DNA of 64,000 nt from Struthio camelus (lineage: Eukaryota > Chordata > Aves > Struthioniformes > Struthionidae). The notes below the pieces were generated by a model. The model was not told the DNA's origin. It worked only from the letters and a program-made list of their open reading frames with translations, and did not search any database. Below are positions 46,177-58,320 of the stretch, piece by piece. The stretch spans positions 5,654,501-5,718,500 of the forward strand of contig NC_090981.1 in assembly GCF_040807025.1 (NCBI RefSeq), written 5' to 3'. The translations under genes were made by a program, and so were the position numbers. How positions within the stretch are numbered: position 1 is the stretch's first letter; every line of letters starts with the position of its first letter.

Positions 46177-49074
46177 CATACTCTTGAGCAGCTGATACTG
46201 AGATATTGGTCCTCTGATCCTCCTAAATCCTTTTCAGAGTTGTTGCTTTTCAGGACACTGTCCACCTTTTGTAGATGTTTTCCACATTCTTTATTCCTCA
46301 ATGAATGTTCTGTTCTGATCTGGATTGACTCAGATCAAGTCATATAAGCTAATCTTTCTGACTTCCAAGTACTCAGTATCAAGACCATTCGTCTAGTTTT
46401 CATGTTATGTTAACTTTTTATCTCTAGAGATCTTGTATTTCAACACATGAATGAAAATGGTGAATGCCTTTGGGGCTAACATTGAAATGTGTGAAATGAA
46501 CCTGTTTGGATAAGAATGGTTGAGGCTCTGTAGACCAGAGATGTCCTGCTCAGTATCCTGTCTCTGACTGTAAGTGGGAGAAGATGCTGAGGGAGAAGAT
46601 TATATATATTTAAATTCTTTTTTAAGAATTATTGGATGATTTCTACCTCATTTAAATTTTTAACCTGTTAATATTTAAACTATACATTTAAAAAATCAAA
46701 ATGCTCTGTGCTAGTAAGTGAAACAAATTACAGAACACTCAAGCATACTGTGTAATTGCTTTTATCAAGCTAGTCTCATGAATGAAATTGGCATCAATTA
46801 TATTTCTATTCTTTAGTTCTTCACTGAATGAATTTTGTGTGAAATTTTATACTGTTTTATTAAGGATTGATGTCAGATTAACCAGTCTATAGTTAGGTGG
46901 ATTATCTTGCTTGTCCTTCTAAAGTATTGTCATGGTAGTATGTTTCCCACAGGAAAATTCTCCAGCACTAATTTATCAAGTAATTAATGCCAGGTCAGAG
47001 GTATCATCCAGTCTTGTGTTAGAGTTATCCAAGCATTCTTGTTCTGAAAATATTTATCCCTATTAAATATTATTTAATCTACTTATTAGTTGATAATGTA
47101 CTGTAGCGTTTATCCATTAAATAGCCACTAGCAACACTGAGTATATTGATATCATAGTTCATTCCTGAAATTAGCTTGAAAAAAACAGCTGCTTAAATGC
47201 AATATGTTTGGTTTTCTGCTCATTAATAGTGAACACAGGTTCTGATCACAAGTCTTTTGTGGAAAAATGAAGCCAGTAAAAATCCAGAAATTTATTCCAC
47301 TCAAGAATTAAAAGCAAAGCCTGATCGTAATCTCTAAAATATGCTGTGCATTGCTTATGAAATTTAGTCTGAGTTTCAGAAAGTTATCAGAGAATGAAGA
47401 CTGATCTCAAGTGAAATAATGAGTTCTCCACCTGTGGAATATTCTGTTGCAAAGGACTACCCTAATTTCAGAGAAAAACAGAAAAAAAGACCTGTTATCA
47501 ATACAGTTGATGTGTTCAAACTTGCAGCTCTTCTCAAGAACGAAGTCTAACACTTGTCTTTTGAGCAGTAGGAGAATGCTGGGAAAATATTGGGGCCCTG
47601 TGAGCTGCAGAAGTCAAGGAACCCCATACCCAAAAATAGCAATGATTTTCAGCAACATGGAAAGATGTTACAAAAAGTATGGTTTCCCAGAGTTCAATTT
47701 ATGGACTCCGCTGGGTTCTATTGCCAGTTGAAGGGGAAAGAAAAAAAAGCTTTTCTAGAAATGTCCTATGTCACTTAAATACAGTTAGGCATGGAAAACT
47801 AAAGAAGTCTTAAAATAAGTTGAATTAATAAAAAGCCTATCTTGGAAATTTTGGAATATGGTTGCCATCCTGTTCTTCATTGACTAAGCTAGCTCTCCTG
47901 TGGCAGGACAACCACTGATAATGTTGGAAGAGTTTTAACAGCATTGATCCTGATTATCTGAATTGATCAACAAAGTTGCTTATATATCTTGCATGATAAT
48001 ATTATATTCTGAAATCTAAGCTGTTTACACTCTGCTTTTGTTCCTTATGCATGTGGGTGTTCTGCAGTCTTATGTTGTCATCTTCATCATTTAGTATCTC
48101 CAGTTTTTGTGAGATCATCACATTGCACATGGTAAATACTTAATGGGTTATGGCTGCAGCATAAGGCTGTTTTCAGTGCTAACTTGAAGTAAGACCATTT
48201 GTTCCTCTTCAGAATAATAAAATCCAGAATTTGGTCTCAAATGTTCTGACAGTTTGAAATTCCTGACCAATTGCTTGTTTTTTGTTTTTTTTTTTTTGAA
48301 TAGAACTTTTGTAAGACCTTGTACTTGCTGGTCTTGAAGTTGCAGATGCTTGTCAGTAGAATCAGCGTAAACTTTAGTATCACAGTAGTCACAACACTGG
48401 CAGTTTGGTCAGTGCAGTTGGACGCTCTCCATAACAGACCTTCTGAAACAATCTAGTTTGTGAATCTACAGAGTTAGCACAAATTCCAGTTCTTCTAATT
48501 TCATCTCTGCTCAATATAAAATTTTTAATCAACTTACATATGTTGTATTGCTGTTTCTACTTGTGCGTTAGCATTGTTCAGCATCATCATGTCATCTATT
48601 CTTGGTGCATCTTTAAAGACTACCTGCAATTGTTGGCTCAAAAGAAATCTAAAGAGCATCTGCACCTGTAATTAAACTTGGTATGGGTAATAAAATATCC
48701 ATAGCAGCAGTGGGAGATGAAAGGAGAAAGAAAATCCTTTTTTCATGCAGAAATAAGTGGTTTACTGAAAGAGATGAGTACCTGTTTGTGCAGAGAGGTA
48801 GGAAGTGTATGTACATTCTACAGAGTATAGGAAACAGTGAGTGCTGTATTGAGTGGAGGTATAGATTGTGATTTTTAAATTTACTCTTCACATTGAATGG
48901 TTTCAACTTCAGATGCTAGTGGTCTTGCTGAAACAAAATTAGTTATCTAACATTCATAGTTCATTTAGACTTTTAATTTCTATTATAACTTCTTTTTATT
49001 TTGTGGCTTCTATATATTACTACATATACAGTCTATATATATTAGATTTATGTTTACCAATTTTATTATTTCAG
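46177..49074. other. AT-rich DNA upstream of the first visible VPS13A exon
   Basis: No exon is recognisable. By comparison with the protein, the exon encoding the residues just before the one at 49075 should be near, but I cannot find it. Frames here are short and AT-driven. Confidence 0.5.
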
Positions 49075-49211
49075 GTTTGTTGTATGTTATTGAAACCCAG
49101 AAAGTTCTTGACCTCAAAATTAACCTCATGGCTTCATACATCATTGTTCCACAGAAAGAATTCTATGACTGTACATCAAATTTACTGCTTTTGGATCTTG
49201 GTAGTCTTAAG
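49075..49211 (+). CDS. VPS13A: VPS13A-type exon, intact
   Basis: The acceptor TTATTATTTCAG and donor GTATGT flank 137 nt, which enter in phase 1 and leave in phase 0. The exon reads LLYVIETQKVLDLKINLMAS and continues to TSNLLLLDLGSLK. This is the conserved VPS13 repeat segment, strongly similar to human VPS13A as I remember it. The exon itself shows no damage. Confidence 0.85.
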
Positions 49212-50397
49212 GTATGTGTATGTACATAATGAAGTAACTTACTAGAAATGACAGTTTGACTTTTTTGTAACTTCCAGTTTGTTGAATTTGTATTTTACAT
49301 AACCGGTTAAGTAAATGTTCCTCTTTCAGTTTACGTATTAGGTTTTTATTTTAAATTGCTTTCCAGTCAAGACTAAATTTATTGAACTGTTATGAACAGT
49401 TTCTTTCAACTCAAAAGAATTGTTAGAAAATGATGCTCCCCCAAAATAAAACCACTGTTGAATTTTTGAACTGTTATGTGAAAAGATCTGGACAATTTTT
49501 TATGTTAGAATATAAAGTAGTAAACTTTTTACTTACATACATATATGCTTAAATGGTCTTATTATTTTTAATATTACTCCTGTTATTGTCTTTTTCTCAT
49601 TCAGTTTTCTTTAAAATGAGAAAAATGTAAACATTTGTAGTTTATAAAATAACTTGATTAAAATTGGAGACACTTTGGTCTGCACTTTTAAGACATTTTA
49701 TGTAAGAGAAAAGTCAAAAAGGTAGATTAGTAATGCATTTAGAATGATACTTTAGCACTAGAAAAACATAGAAAATACTGTTCCTACATGCAAGTGGCAA
49801 TCTTCTTACTCATTGATAACTTGTGTTCTTGCAGAACAAATTCCCTCATTTGTATGGTGGCAATTTAATTTTTGTTTTTATCAGTACTCTGGATGGAATG
49901 CTCTTCTGGATGCTGATGATTATTTGGGGCTTTACAAAGTTTGGTAGTTAAGCTGTATATCAGTTGTGTGCTTGAGACAAGATCTGTCTCAGGGCTCTAA
50001 AAGTTGAGAGCCTTTGCCAGTAGCCTGGCTGGTCTGCTGCCAAAGAATGTCTGTTGCAGCTAGCACGCAGACAGTAATTTAACTGCTCTTTTCACAGAAA
50101 AATATTGCTACTTGGCTTTGTCTGAAATGCAAAGGAATGAGATATATACAGAACATAAGGAGGAAGGAGCTTTAGGGAGTAGTAGAGGGTAGAAGCTTAT
50201 GAAAGGAAGAAGCTTTTGCATTAAAATCAAGTTGGAGGAAAATGGAACTTCTGACAAAGGATCTGTAATTATTTCTATCTAGAACCTTAATTGATTGCAT
50301 CTGGCAGAAAATCTGTTATGCTCCAATGTTTTTTCTCAGTATAAGTCATGGAAATTGATGCTGAAGATCTAAGGATCCAAATGCTTTTGCTCATTCA

Positions 50398-50706
50398 TCA
50401 CAGAATCACAGAATCACAGAATCGTTTAGGTTGGAAGGGACCTCTGGAGATCATCTAGTCCAACCTCCCTGCTCAAGCAGGGTCACCTAGAGCATATTGC
50501 CCAGGATCACGTCCAGACGGCTTTTGAATATCTCCAGCGAAGGAGACTCCACCACCTCTCTGGGCAACCTGTTCCAATGCTCTGTCACCCTCAGAGTGAA
50601 GAAGTTTTTCCTCAGGTTCAGGTGGAACTTCCTGTGGTTCAGTTTCTGCCCATTGCCTCTTGTCCTGTCCCTGGGCACCACGGAGAAGACACTGGCCTCA
50701 TCCTGG
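50398..50706 (-). mobile_element. Short CR1 LINE 3' fragment
   Basis: On the minus strand this is the last part of CR1 ORF2 (a frame from 50681 to 50487, ending with LDVILGNML), followed by the 3' UTR hairpin region. Three copies of the CACAGAAT/ATTCTGTG repeat are at 50398-50424. It is heavily 5' truncated and lies in the VPS13A intron, antisense to the gene. Confidence 0.97.
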
Positions 50707-52062
50707 CCATGTTTGGGAGTAGACTAGTTCTGCCTAATAGACTTTTTTTTTTAAGCAAAATCAGGAACAGCCCACCTTCCTCCACTCCACCCATAGGAAA
50801 TTGCTCTCAAAATAATAATAGAAGAACACTAAGCTTTCAAAATCAAACTCCAGTAAACTTGTGTTTGAATTTTTTTCCTGAAATGGATGAGTAATTTGTG
50901 TAGTGAATATGACTTGGTTTGGTTCCTATCCTTTAATAGAAATTAGAAAGTAAGATGAAGGAAGCCAGGCAGTATCAAAAAAGAAAAGTTAGTTAGATGC
51001 CTCTCAGGAGGTGATTAATAATTCCATATTCACTTTGAGTAATACATGCTTAAATAAGATGCAGAACATTCATTAAATGAGTATGTTTAATACAAAACAA
51101 ACAGTCTCCTTCCCTCAGTTATGCAGTGTGTGAGGTCAAGTCCTGTGGGGGGGAAAATAGCACATATAATTAAAACTGTATCTCAGTGCATATGCATAAA
51201 TGGACTTAATTAAGGTTGCACAAGCAATATTAACTCAATAATCCTGAATTTTTGAATCACAGGCTTTTCAATCTGCAAATTGTGTTTTTAATGTAAAATA
51301 TCAAGTCATAGTTGAACAGCAGTGAAGAAAGAAATGCTATGTCGTGGACATTAATTCTTAAACCTGTTTCACTATTATGAACCTTCTCTTGAATACTCTC
51401 CAAATCTGGCAAATGTAGATATGAATGCCAAAATTATTAGATATTGAAAGATGAGGGCAGCCACATTTGGACAGAGATGAATAGCAGAGAGCACACATAC
51501 AAATGTAAAATACCAAAGAAATTTTGGAATCCCAAAGCTGAGGCAAAGGGATATTGACTGATTAATTAAAGGCATGACTTTGAACACTGATGAACAGTCC
51601 AAAGCCCCTTTTCACTTTTTCTCCTCAGTTTATGATTAGTATGTGACAGGATAATGCCACAACTAAATTTAACAAGATTCAAAAATAGATTTCATGTTTC
51701 TGTGATGACTAACACAGTGATACTTTTATATATAAAAATACACAGTGATGCTAATGCTTATAAAGGGTTTGAGAAAATTAAAATCAGTTTCTTCTGTATA
51801 AATTGTATTGTATAAAATTCCATAGATTTTGATTCATTTTTGGTTTTATTTCTTTCCAATGAAGTTTAATATTCTCCATTCCTTGCTTGGATGTAGGCTG
51901 TTTCTTTAAGATAGCTGCTTTGCTGTGATGTTTCTAAGAATCTGTGCCCTTTTACTGAGGATTTAAATTTAATCTTTTATCATGGTAGAATTGAGTATTT
52001 GTAGAATTAGCGCTTAGAATATTTTAAAATTGACTTCCACTTTTTTTTTTACTATTTTTAAG

Positions 52063-52195
52063 ATGATAAGTAAAAGTCGTTCTGATTTATCAGAACTTAA
52101 AGTAGGACAAAGCACTATTGAAGATATAATATCAAGAGCTTATGACAGTTTTGATATCCAGCTCAGCAGCATACAGTTACTGTATAGCAAATATG
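52063..52195 (+). CDS. VPS13A: VPS13A-type exon, intact
   Basis: A T-rich tract and AG at 52061-52062 precede 133 nt that start in phase 0 and leave in phase 1, with donor GTAAGT. It encodes MISKSRSDLSELK through AYDSFDIQLSSIQLLYSKY. The last part is highly conserved in VPS13A. The middle (VGQSTIEDIISR) is more diverged than I would expect for this gene. Confidence 0.85.
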
Positions 52196-53101
52196 GTAAG
52201 TATTCATGAAATAAACCTTTCCTTATATGATTAAAAATATTTTGATAGTTGATGTGCCTTTTTTGTTTTTTTAACTGAAGTGGCTAAAGTAGTGGTAACA
52301 GCGTTTAAGTGTCTCTTCCATACTTCAACAGATGAGTAGTTGCCATGTCTTTTTTAATGAGAGAATCTTTAAACTCATGTTTTAAACTCAGTCCTGTAAA
52401 TATGATATGAATTTCCCAGACACACCTTTAATCCTGTCAGTATAGATTCCAACCTTAGCTTTTGCTAATGTAAATAAATATACACTATAAAACTATAGAT
52501 TATATTTTTAAGATCCCAGAATGTCTCATTTGATTGGTGCATACTAAACACGAACTTTGCTCTTATTCTAGCAATCTAATTCTTTCATTTATGGTATTGT
52601 TTTTCAGTGCCTTTTCTTTGCTTCCCTCCAACTTTAAAACAGAATCCACAAGTAGTTGTAGGTTTGATCATTTTGTGAGGGTAAAGAAAGGATCAGAATC
52701 CCTTACTGAGGAAAATTTTTAGCAGTCGTTCTGGGAATTAACCATAGAGAGTCAGAACCAAAGTCATCTTTGGCATTTAATTCTTAGCTCTCTGGTTCCA
52801 GAGGGGAATCCAAAGCCTAAACTCTCAGTACAATATATGTTTTAAGAATTAGGCCCTTCGGAGTCTGCACTATTGATTGGGTAGCTACTTAGACCTGGAG
52901 AGTGGGAAGTATTAAGTACTGCTGTATCTATGACATGCATGTTCTCGGGTCAGAGCTGTAAAGGAGGTCACAACACTTACTTGAATTTTTTAGCAATATG
53001 TACTAACTAATATCATACATATTATTTCTGTGATATGTTTAACAAGGAAAAAATACCTTTCACGGAAAAAAAAACCCTTAAGTTTTCTGTTCTTGTTCTA
53101 G

Positions 53102-53169
53102 ATGAAAACTGGCAAGAGACAAGTGGAATTTAGCAGGGCTATGGCTGTCACAGATGCAAGAATGCCCAA
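53102..53169 (+). pseudogene. VPS13A: VPS13A exon broken by deletion, frameshift and donor loss
   Basis: The acceptor (TCTTGTTCTAG) is fine and the phase joins the previous exon, giving DENWQETSGI and then a stop (TAG, 53131-53133). The expected later part of the same exon is present one frame over (EFSRAMAVTDARMPK, from 53126). About 17 codons that normally lie between these parts are missing. At the point where the exon should end, to match the phase of the next exon, the sequence is CCCAA|ATATGG instead of a GT donor. This looks like a G-to-A change. Two independent lesions in one exon argue for loss of function. Confidence 0.75.
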
Positions 53170-56100
53170 ATATGGTTTTTTTTCCATTTTGAAATTTTAC
53201 AGTAAATGGCTTTTTAAGGAAAAAATAAAATCAAGTATCTAATTATACTTGTTGCGCTATTTTACATCAGCAATGTGTGAAACTTGGAAGTAAAATGTCT
53301 TCTATACCCTGTGCTTTCAGTTTCATCAAGAAGAGGAGACCCAAAGAGTAGCCAGATATTAGAGAGATATAGAATGTTAGATAAAATAAATATACATATT
53401 GAATATATTTTTATATTTGTAAAATATAATAAAACCTGTTTTAATTAGATCTGTCTTCCTAATAGTCACATTTCGGTCCTTATTGGAAATACTGCAGACA
53501 CAGAAGATCTGAAATTAACAGTCCTCTATAACAAACATCACAAAAATATTCCAACAAGTAATATTCTATCATACTCTCTCTCTTTCACCTAGGTTATTAG
53601 TCTTCCTTGTCTGTTCATCAGCGATCACTTCACAAGAAGACAACTCTTAATTCATCAAGTTTGCACTTAGGCTTATTTAGTTAAAAAAGAAAAGCCTATT
53701 GGTTATGGATCCTATACTTAATCAAAAGGAAATATTGATGATGCAAGTTTAGTATTAGAGATCACTAGTGTCAAAATGGCAGAGATTAACTGCAAATATT
53801 TTGGAAAATGCATCTTCACTAATGTCTAATATAGACACTGTTTGCTAAAACATCTCTTCAGTTTTGAAGTACTTGTTTAATGCTTTATGAGGTTTATTAA
53901 TTCATTAATAAGAATCACATTATACTACAACAAACCAGCATGTGCTTATTTCACTCTTATGACCAATCAATAGAAATTAACAGATTTTAGCTAGGCATTT
54001 CAGAAAGTTAATGGCATATAAATAGGCTATTGCAGGAAGTTATTTTATAACATTTTATAACAATCAGCAAAAGCAAGAGGCAGTTTATGAAATAAAGGAA
54101 ATATAAAGTATCTAGAATTTATTTAGAAATAAAATAAAAAATAATGTATATCACCAATGCTGAGTAACGTGACCACAGATTAATGATTGTATGGTGTAAT
54201 GGTTCCACCTGCTGGAAAGTAGGCCAAATTCTGAATTTTGATGCTTGACTTCTTATGAAGTCTTGTTCTTTCCCTACTTACTTACTTTTTTTCTCTGTTC
54301 TGTGGAAAAGATAAGGTAAAGGAAATAAAAAGACAGATTCCTGAGGGTACTCCTTCAGAAAGGCCAGGAAGGGAAAGCAAGCCTTCATTTCTGTGGTCAC
54401 ATAAGAGGATGTCATTTTAATGTAGATTAGTAATCTACATCATTTCTCTGAGTTATGCTAGTATTACCTGAATTAAGCAGAGAGTGTCTATTTTTAATGA
54501 GAATGCCTATTGCAGTATTGTAGCACCACCTATCTAATTGTTTCCACTATCGGTTGTGCTTCTCCTTTGAGTGGCAATTTGTCTACAGTATTTCTCATCT
54601 GTTTCTGGGAAATTTTTCTCTAATGGATATTACTTTTGTATTCCATGTTCTCATAAGGTAAATTACTTGACAAATAAATGATTTCTACCTATGTCTAGAA
54701 ATTTGGCAAATTTTGCCTCTGCTGTGGTAATATTTCTTGGAGAGCACCCATCAGCTGCTGCCTCTTTCTGAGTACCTGTGCTATCTACAACTATTACAGA
54801 ATGCCACAGATAGTGGTTTGGTACTAGATACGCATATACCACAGTGAGTTACTGATCATAACTAATATTTTAACCTTCACTGAGAAACCAGCAAGTATCC
54901 ACTTCAAATCCAGTATATTGATACCATGACTCAACAACAACTGAACTTTGTTTTGTACCTGCTTCAGTCTCCAAATGGTTCTAAGAGGTAATCTGCAGAC
55001 CATGTTATAATAATCTAGAGTCATCTACCAATCTTGAAATCACAGGGACAGCAACTCCTTGCCTGAAAGTGAAGATCTGACTCTCTCTTCAAGGGCTTGC
55101 TGATGCAAGGACTATGCATTCTAGCTACAGTCAAACCTGACATTATTATCAGTATCAGCATAGCTTCAAATGCCATATAAATATATATATATAAAGTCAG
55201 TGCATAACCTTTTTGTTTTAAGGAATGGTCAGTTAATGTGTGTTTATGTTCAAATAATTAAGCCCACATCATGTTTAGACAACATCATGCACAGATGATA
55301 AAAATGAACTGATAGCTTCTGTATTCTAACAGTAAAAGTTCCCTAAACTGTAACGTTTAGTGATGACTTTTGAATAGGGTATTGTGCATCAGTATTGCAC
55401 TAATCAGTTATACATGTTAATATATTTTAATATAGATGTAGCTATTACTTTATATTCAAATTTTTATAAATATATGTATATATAAAGCCAACATTATATT
55501 TTTATATATTATATTATATTATTATATTTTTTTCCTGAGTCTTTTCTCATTAAAGTTTGGGACTGTGCTGAAGAATTCAAAACAGCATAGTTCTGTTAAG
55601 AAGGGCAAGTGGGAAAATATTTGTTCTACAGTGAAGTCTACTATCAATATTTGCTTTGTTAACTCTAGTAGAAATTAAATGAGTGAGTAGTTTGGAGGGT
55701 AATTATTTTATTTTAAGGCATATAAAAGCAGGTAATTGAATGTTTACATTTTCTTCATTCATTAATGTTGTCTGCCCTTCCTTGGGAGACTGTCATATCC
55801 AGTTGAATTCCAGGTGATGTTTGTTCAAAAGCAATACTGAATTTAGCAGTACTTAGTGCTAACTTTGTTTAGAAGGGCACTTGTCTATATCGTCACCTTA
55901 GAGAGAATACTAATTTATGTAACTTTCATTTATGAAAGACCAGTATGCAAAGACTTTTAACATGAACTTTCAAAATATCAAGTTATCTTCTCATGTTTTC
56001 TTTCCCTTCACTGCGTGGTTTGGATCTGAACATCGGTCTTTCATTTCTGAGAACAGGCTGGAGTTGCTCCTTATTGTTTCTGTCATTTCACATTCAAGAA

Positions 56101-58181
56101 TGGTAGTATGAGTCTCTGGTTTCTATGGCCTGTACAAGGGTGTGGGGTTTCTTTTGTTTGCTTTCTTAATTATGTTGATTTGGTTTACCCCATTTTCTGA
56201 AGCAGGTCTTTGGGAGTCTGTCCTCTGCTGACTGTTTTTTGAAGGTGTATGAATCCACTGGGTATTAGGATACCCAATATTAAGAGTATCCTTCAGCATA
56301 TTATATGTTATAGCCTCCATTTAAAAATTCTAATTTGAAGGCTCCTATATCCTTATTATTTGTAGCTTTGAGAATGGTGATTTTTACAGAGAAACAAATG
56401 TAAAGAATGCAGATCTGAACTTGGCAAGATGTTTTTGCACAAATTTCCTGTTTGATTGAAGTACGTAGCTCCTCTATGTCTCAGTCTCTGTCTACAAAGT
56501 GAGAATAACAGTATTCCACTTCCAGAAGTTTGCTGAAGGTTAAAAGCTTTTTTTCATTAAAAAGCAATGTAGTGAGCCAGGGTTTATTATTTGCATTGTA
56601 TCTGCATAAGAACTCAATCCATGGGCTGGTCACTGTAGAAACAATCATCAAAAGATAACCCTTCCCTAAAGAACTTGCAGTCAAAGAGCAAGATATAAGG
56701 CAACAGATAGATGCAGTAGAACAGAATGTTTAAGCCTTTACCCTAGTTGCTGTGGTCTTGTCTAAAGCTGGTAAAGATGATAGTGAAGGCTATATATCTC
56801 TCTCTAAGGAGGTGTCCAATTTTTTTTCCAACAAAAAACTAAAAACCTTCTAACAATATACATAAACTTTTTGGATTTTTTAAGTGCAAGGGAAATGAGA
56901 ACCACTAGGTGTCCTAGATTACTGATTACACAAGCAGTAGATGACCAGGTCCTTTCAGATCAGCCACATAGCTCCCCTGCCCCCCTCCTTTAAAATGAAA
57001 GAAGGAAGGAAAAAAGACTAAATGTCTCTTTGACAGCACTGGAATTAAGAATGATAATCAAAAGTTGTTGAGACTTAATTCCTTAAGAATTTAAGGATTT
57101 GAAGAAATCTATAAATTGTAGAAAACTAGGTTCTCATTGGTACAATTTGACATGTACAACTTTGTGCTTGGCTTGCCCACATATGAGGAGACATTTTTCC
57201 AGTTATTCTTGTAGTCTCAGAATTAGTTGAGGATGATTGTTGAAAATCTTTGAGTTTTTTCCTCTCATCTTCTCCAGCGAATGTATTGCATATTATGTTC
57301 CTTTGAAGATTCAGCCATGAATTAGGCACAATAAAACAGGGAGGAAATTGCAAGTCCCATTTCTTACACCCCACACGTTAAGCATCTGCTGCTGCCCATT
57401 GCTGGGGACAATTGACTCATTGAACAGACTTCTTTATTTGGTCTAATCAGATGTTGTTATATTATATTCTTGGAGGCAGGTTGCTTAGTTCTGTGCCACT
57501 TAGTTCTGTGAAGAACTGGGATAGTTTTTAGGTCTTTAGAAAGTCAGTGTCTATGTTTGAAGTAATTCTATTATTGGCCAAAGCCTATTCAAACAGCTTA
57601 AAATTTAGCTGCTGCCCTTTAAGACTATTATTTTGTTCTTTTGTTTATAGCTATGCAATTTATTCCTGTCTTAAATATCTAGACTACTGCTAGAGTCAGC
57701 TTAATAAAACATATACATAACTTTGAGGAAGTGCTTTTGAATACTTTGCTTGATGTTTTAGGTTGCAAACATTCTTAGACAAAAAAATTCTTTACTTCTG
57801 TAAAATATTGGTGCAAGTGCTTAATTATGTGATTTGTTATTATAAGTAATTAAATGAAATACATGAACAAGAGAGGAATTTCTGATTGTGAGGATGATAT
57901 GCTTTATGCAGACAAATCAGAAGTGGAAGTTGCTATTATTTGCAGCCCTCATCTACAAGGTGTTGTACCAAATAGAAATGCAAATATCTGTGCATTAATA
58001 TCTGTGAGTTTAATAGTTAAGCAACTGTTCTGTGGGCAACAGAAGTTATATATGTATATTACATGTAACAGTTTGGATTTATAATTTTCTAACCAACAAG
58101 AGTAATATGCTTTTCAGAGGAAAATGAATGTGAAGTTTGAATGAAATTGTTCTGAAATAGCATTGATTATTTACATAACAG
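53170..58181. other. VPS13A intron, AT-rich
   Basis: No further exon is recognised between the broken exon and the one at 58182. The region holds AT-rich simple sequence near 55180-55200 and 55460-55530 and no clear mobile element. Confidence 0.55.
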
Positions 58182-58320
58182 ATTCAAACTGTCTGGACAG
58201 CTGCCTTTACTTTCTATCCAAGTATCAGACCAAAAGTTGACAAGTATCTTGGAGCTAATTGATAGCATTCCGAAACCAGAAAGTACTCCTGCTACCAGTT
58301 CGCCCCCCAAAATAGCTGAG
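58182..58320 (+). CDS. VPS13A: VPS13A-type exon, intact
   Basis: The acceptor ACATAACAG has a weak pyrimidine tract. The donor is GTAAGG. The 139 nt need two bases from the previous exon and leave in phase 0. The exon reads FKLSGQLPLLSIQVSDQKL through ELIDSIPKPESTPATSS, the expected continuation of the previous exon's MPK end. Confidence 0.85.

Noticed and set aside
49003-49245. 80-codon ATG frame over the first VPS13A exon
   Set aside because: It is in the wrong phase. The true exon is a shorter, splice-bounded segment in another frame.
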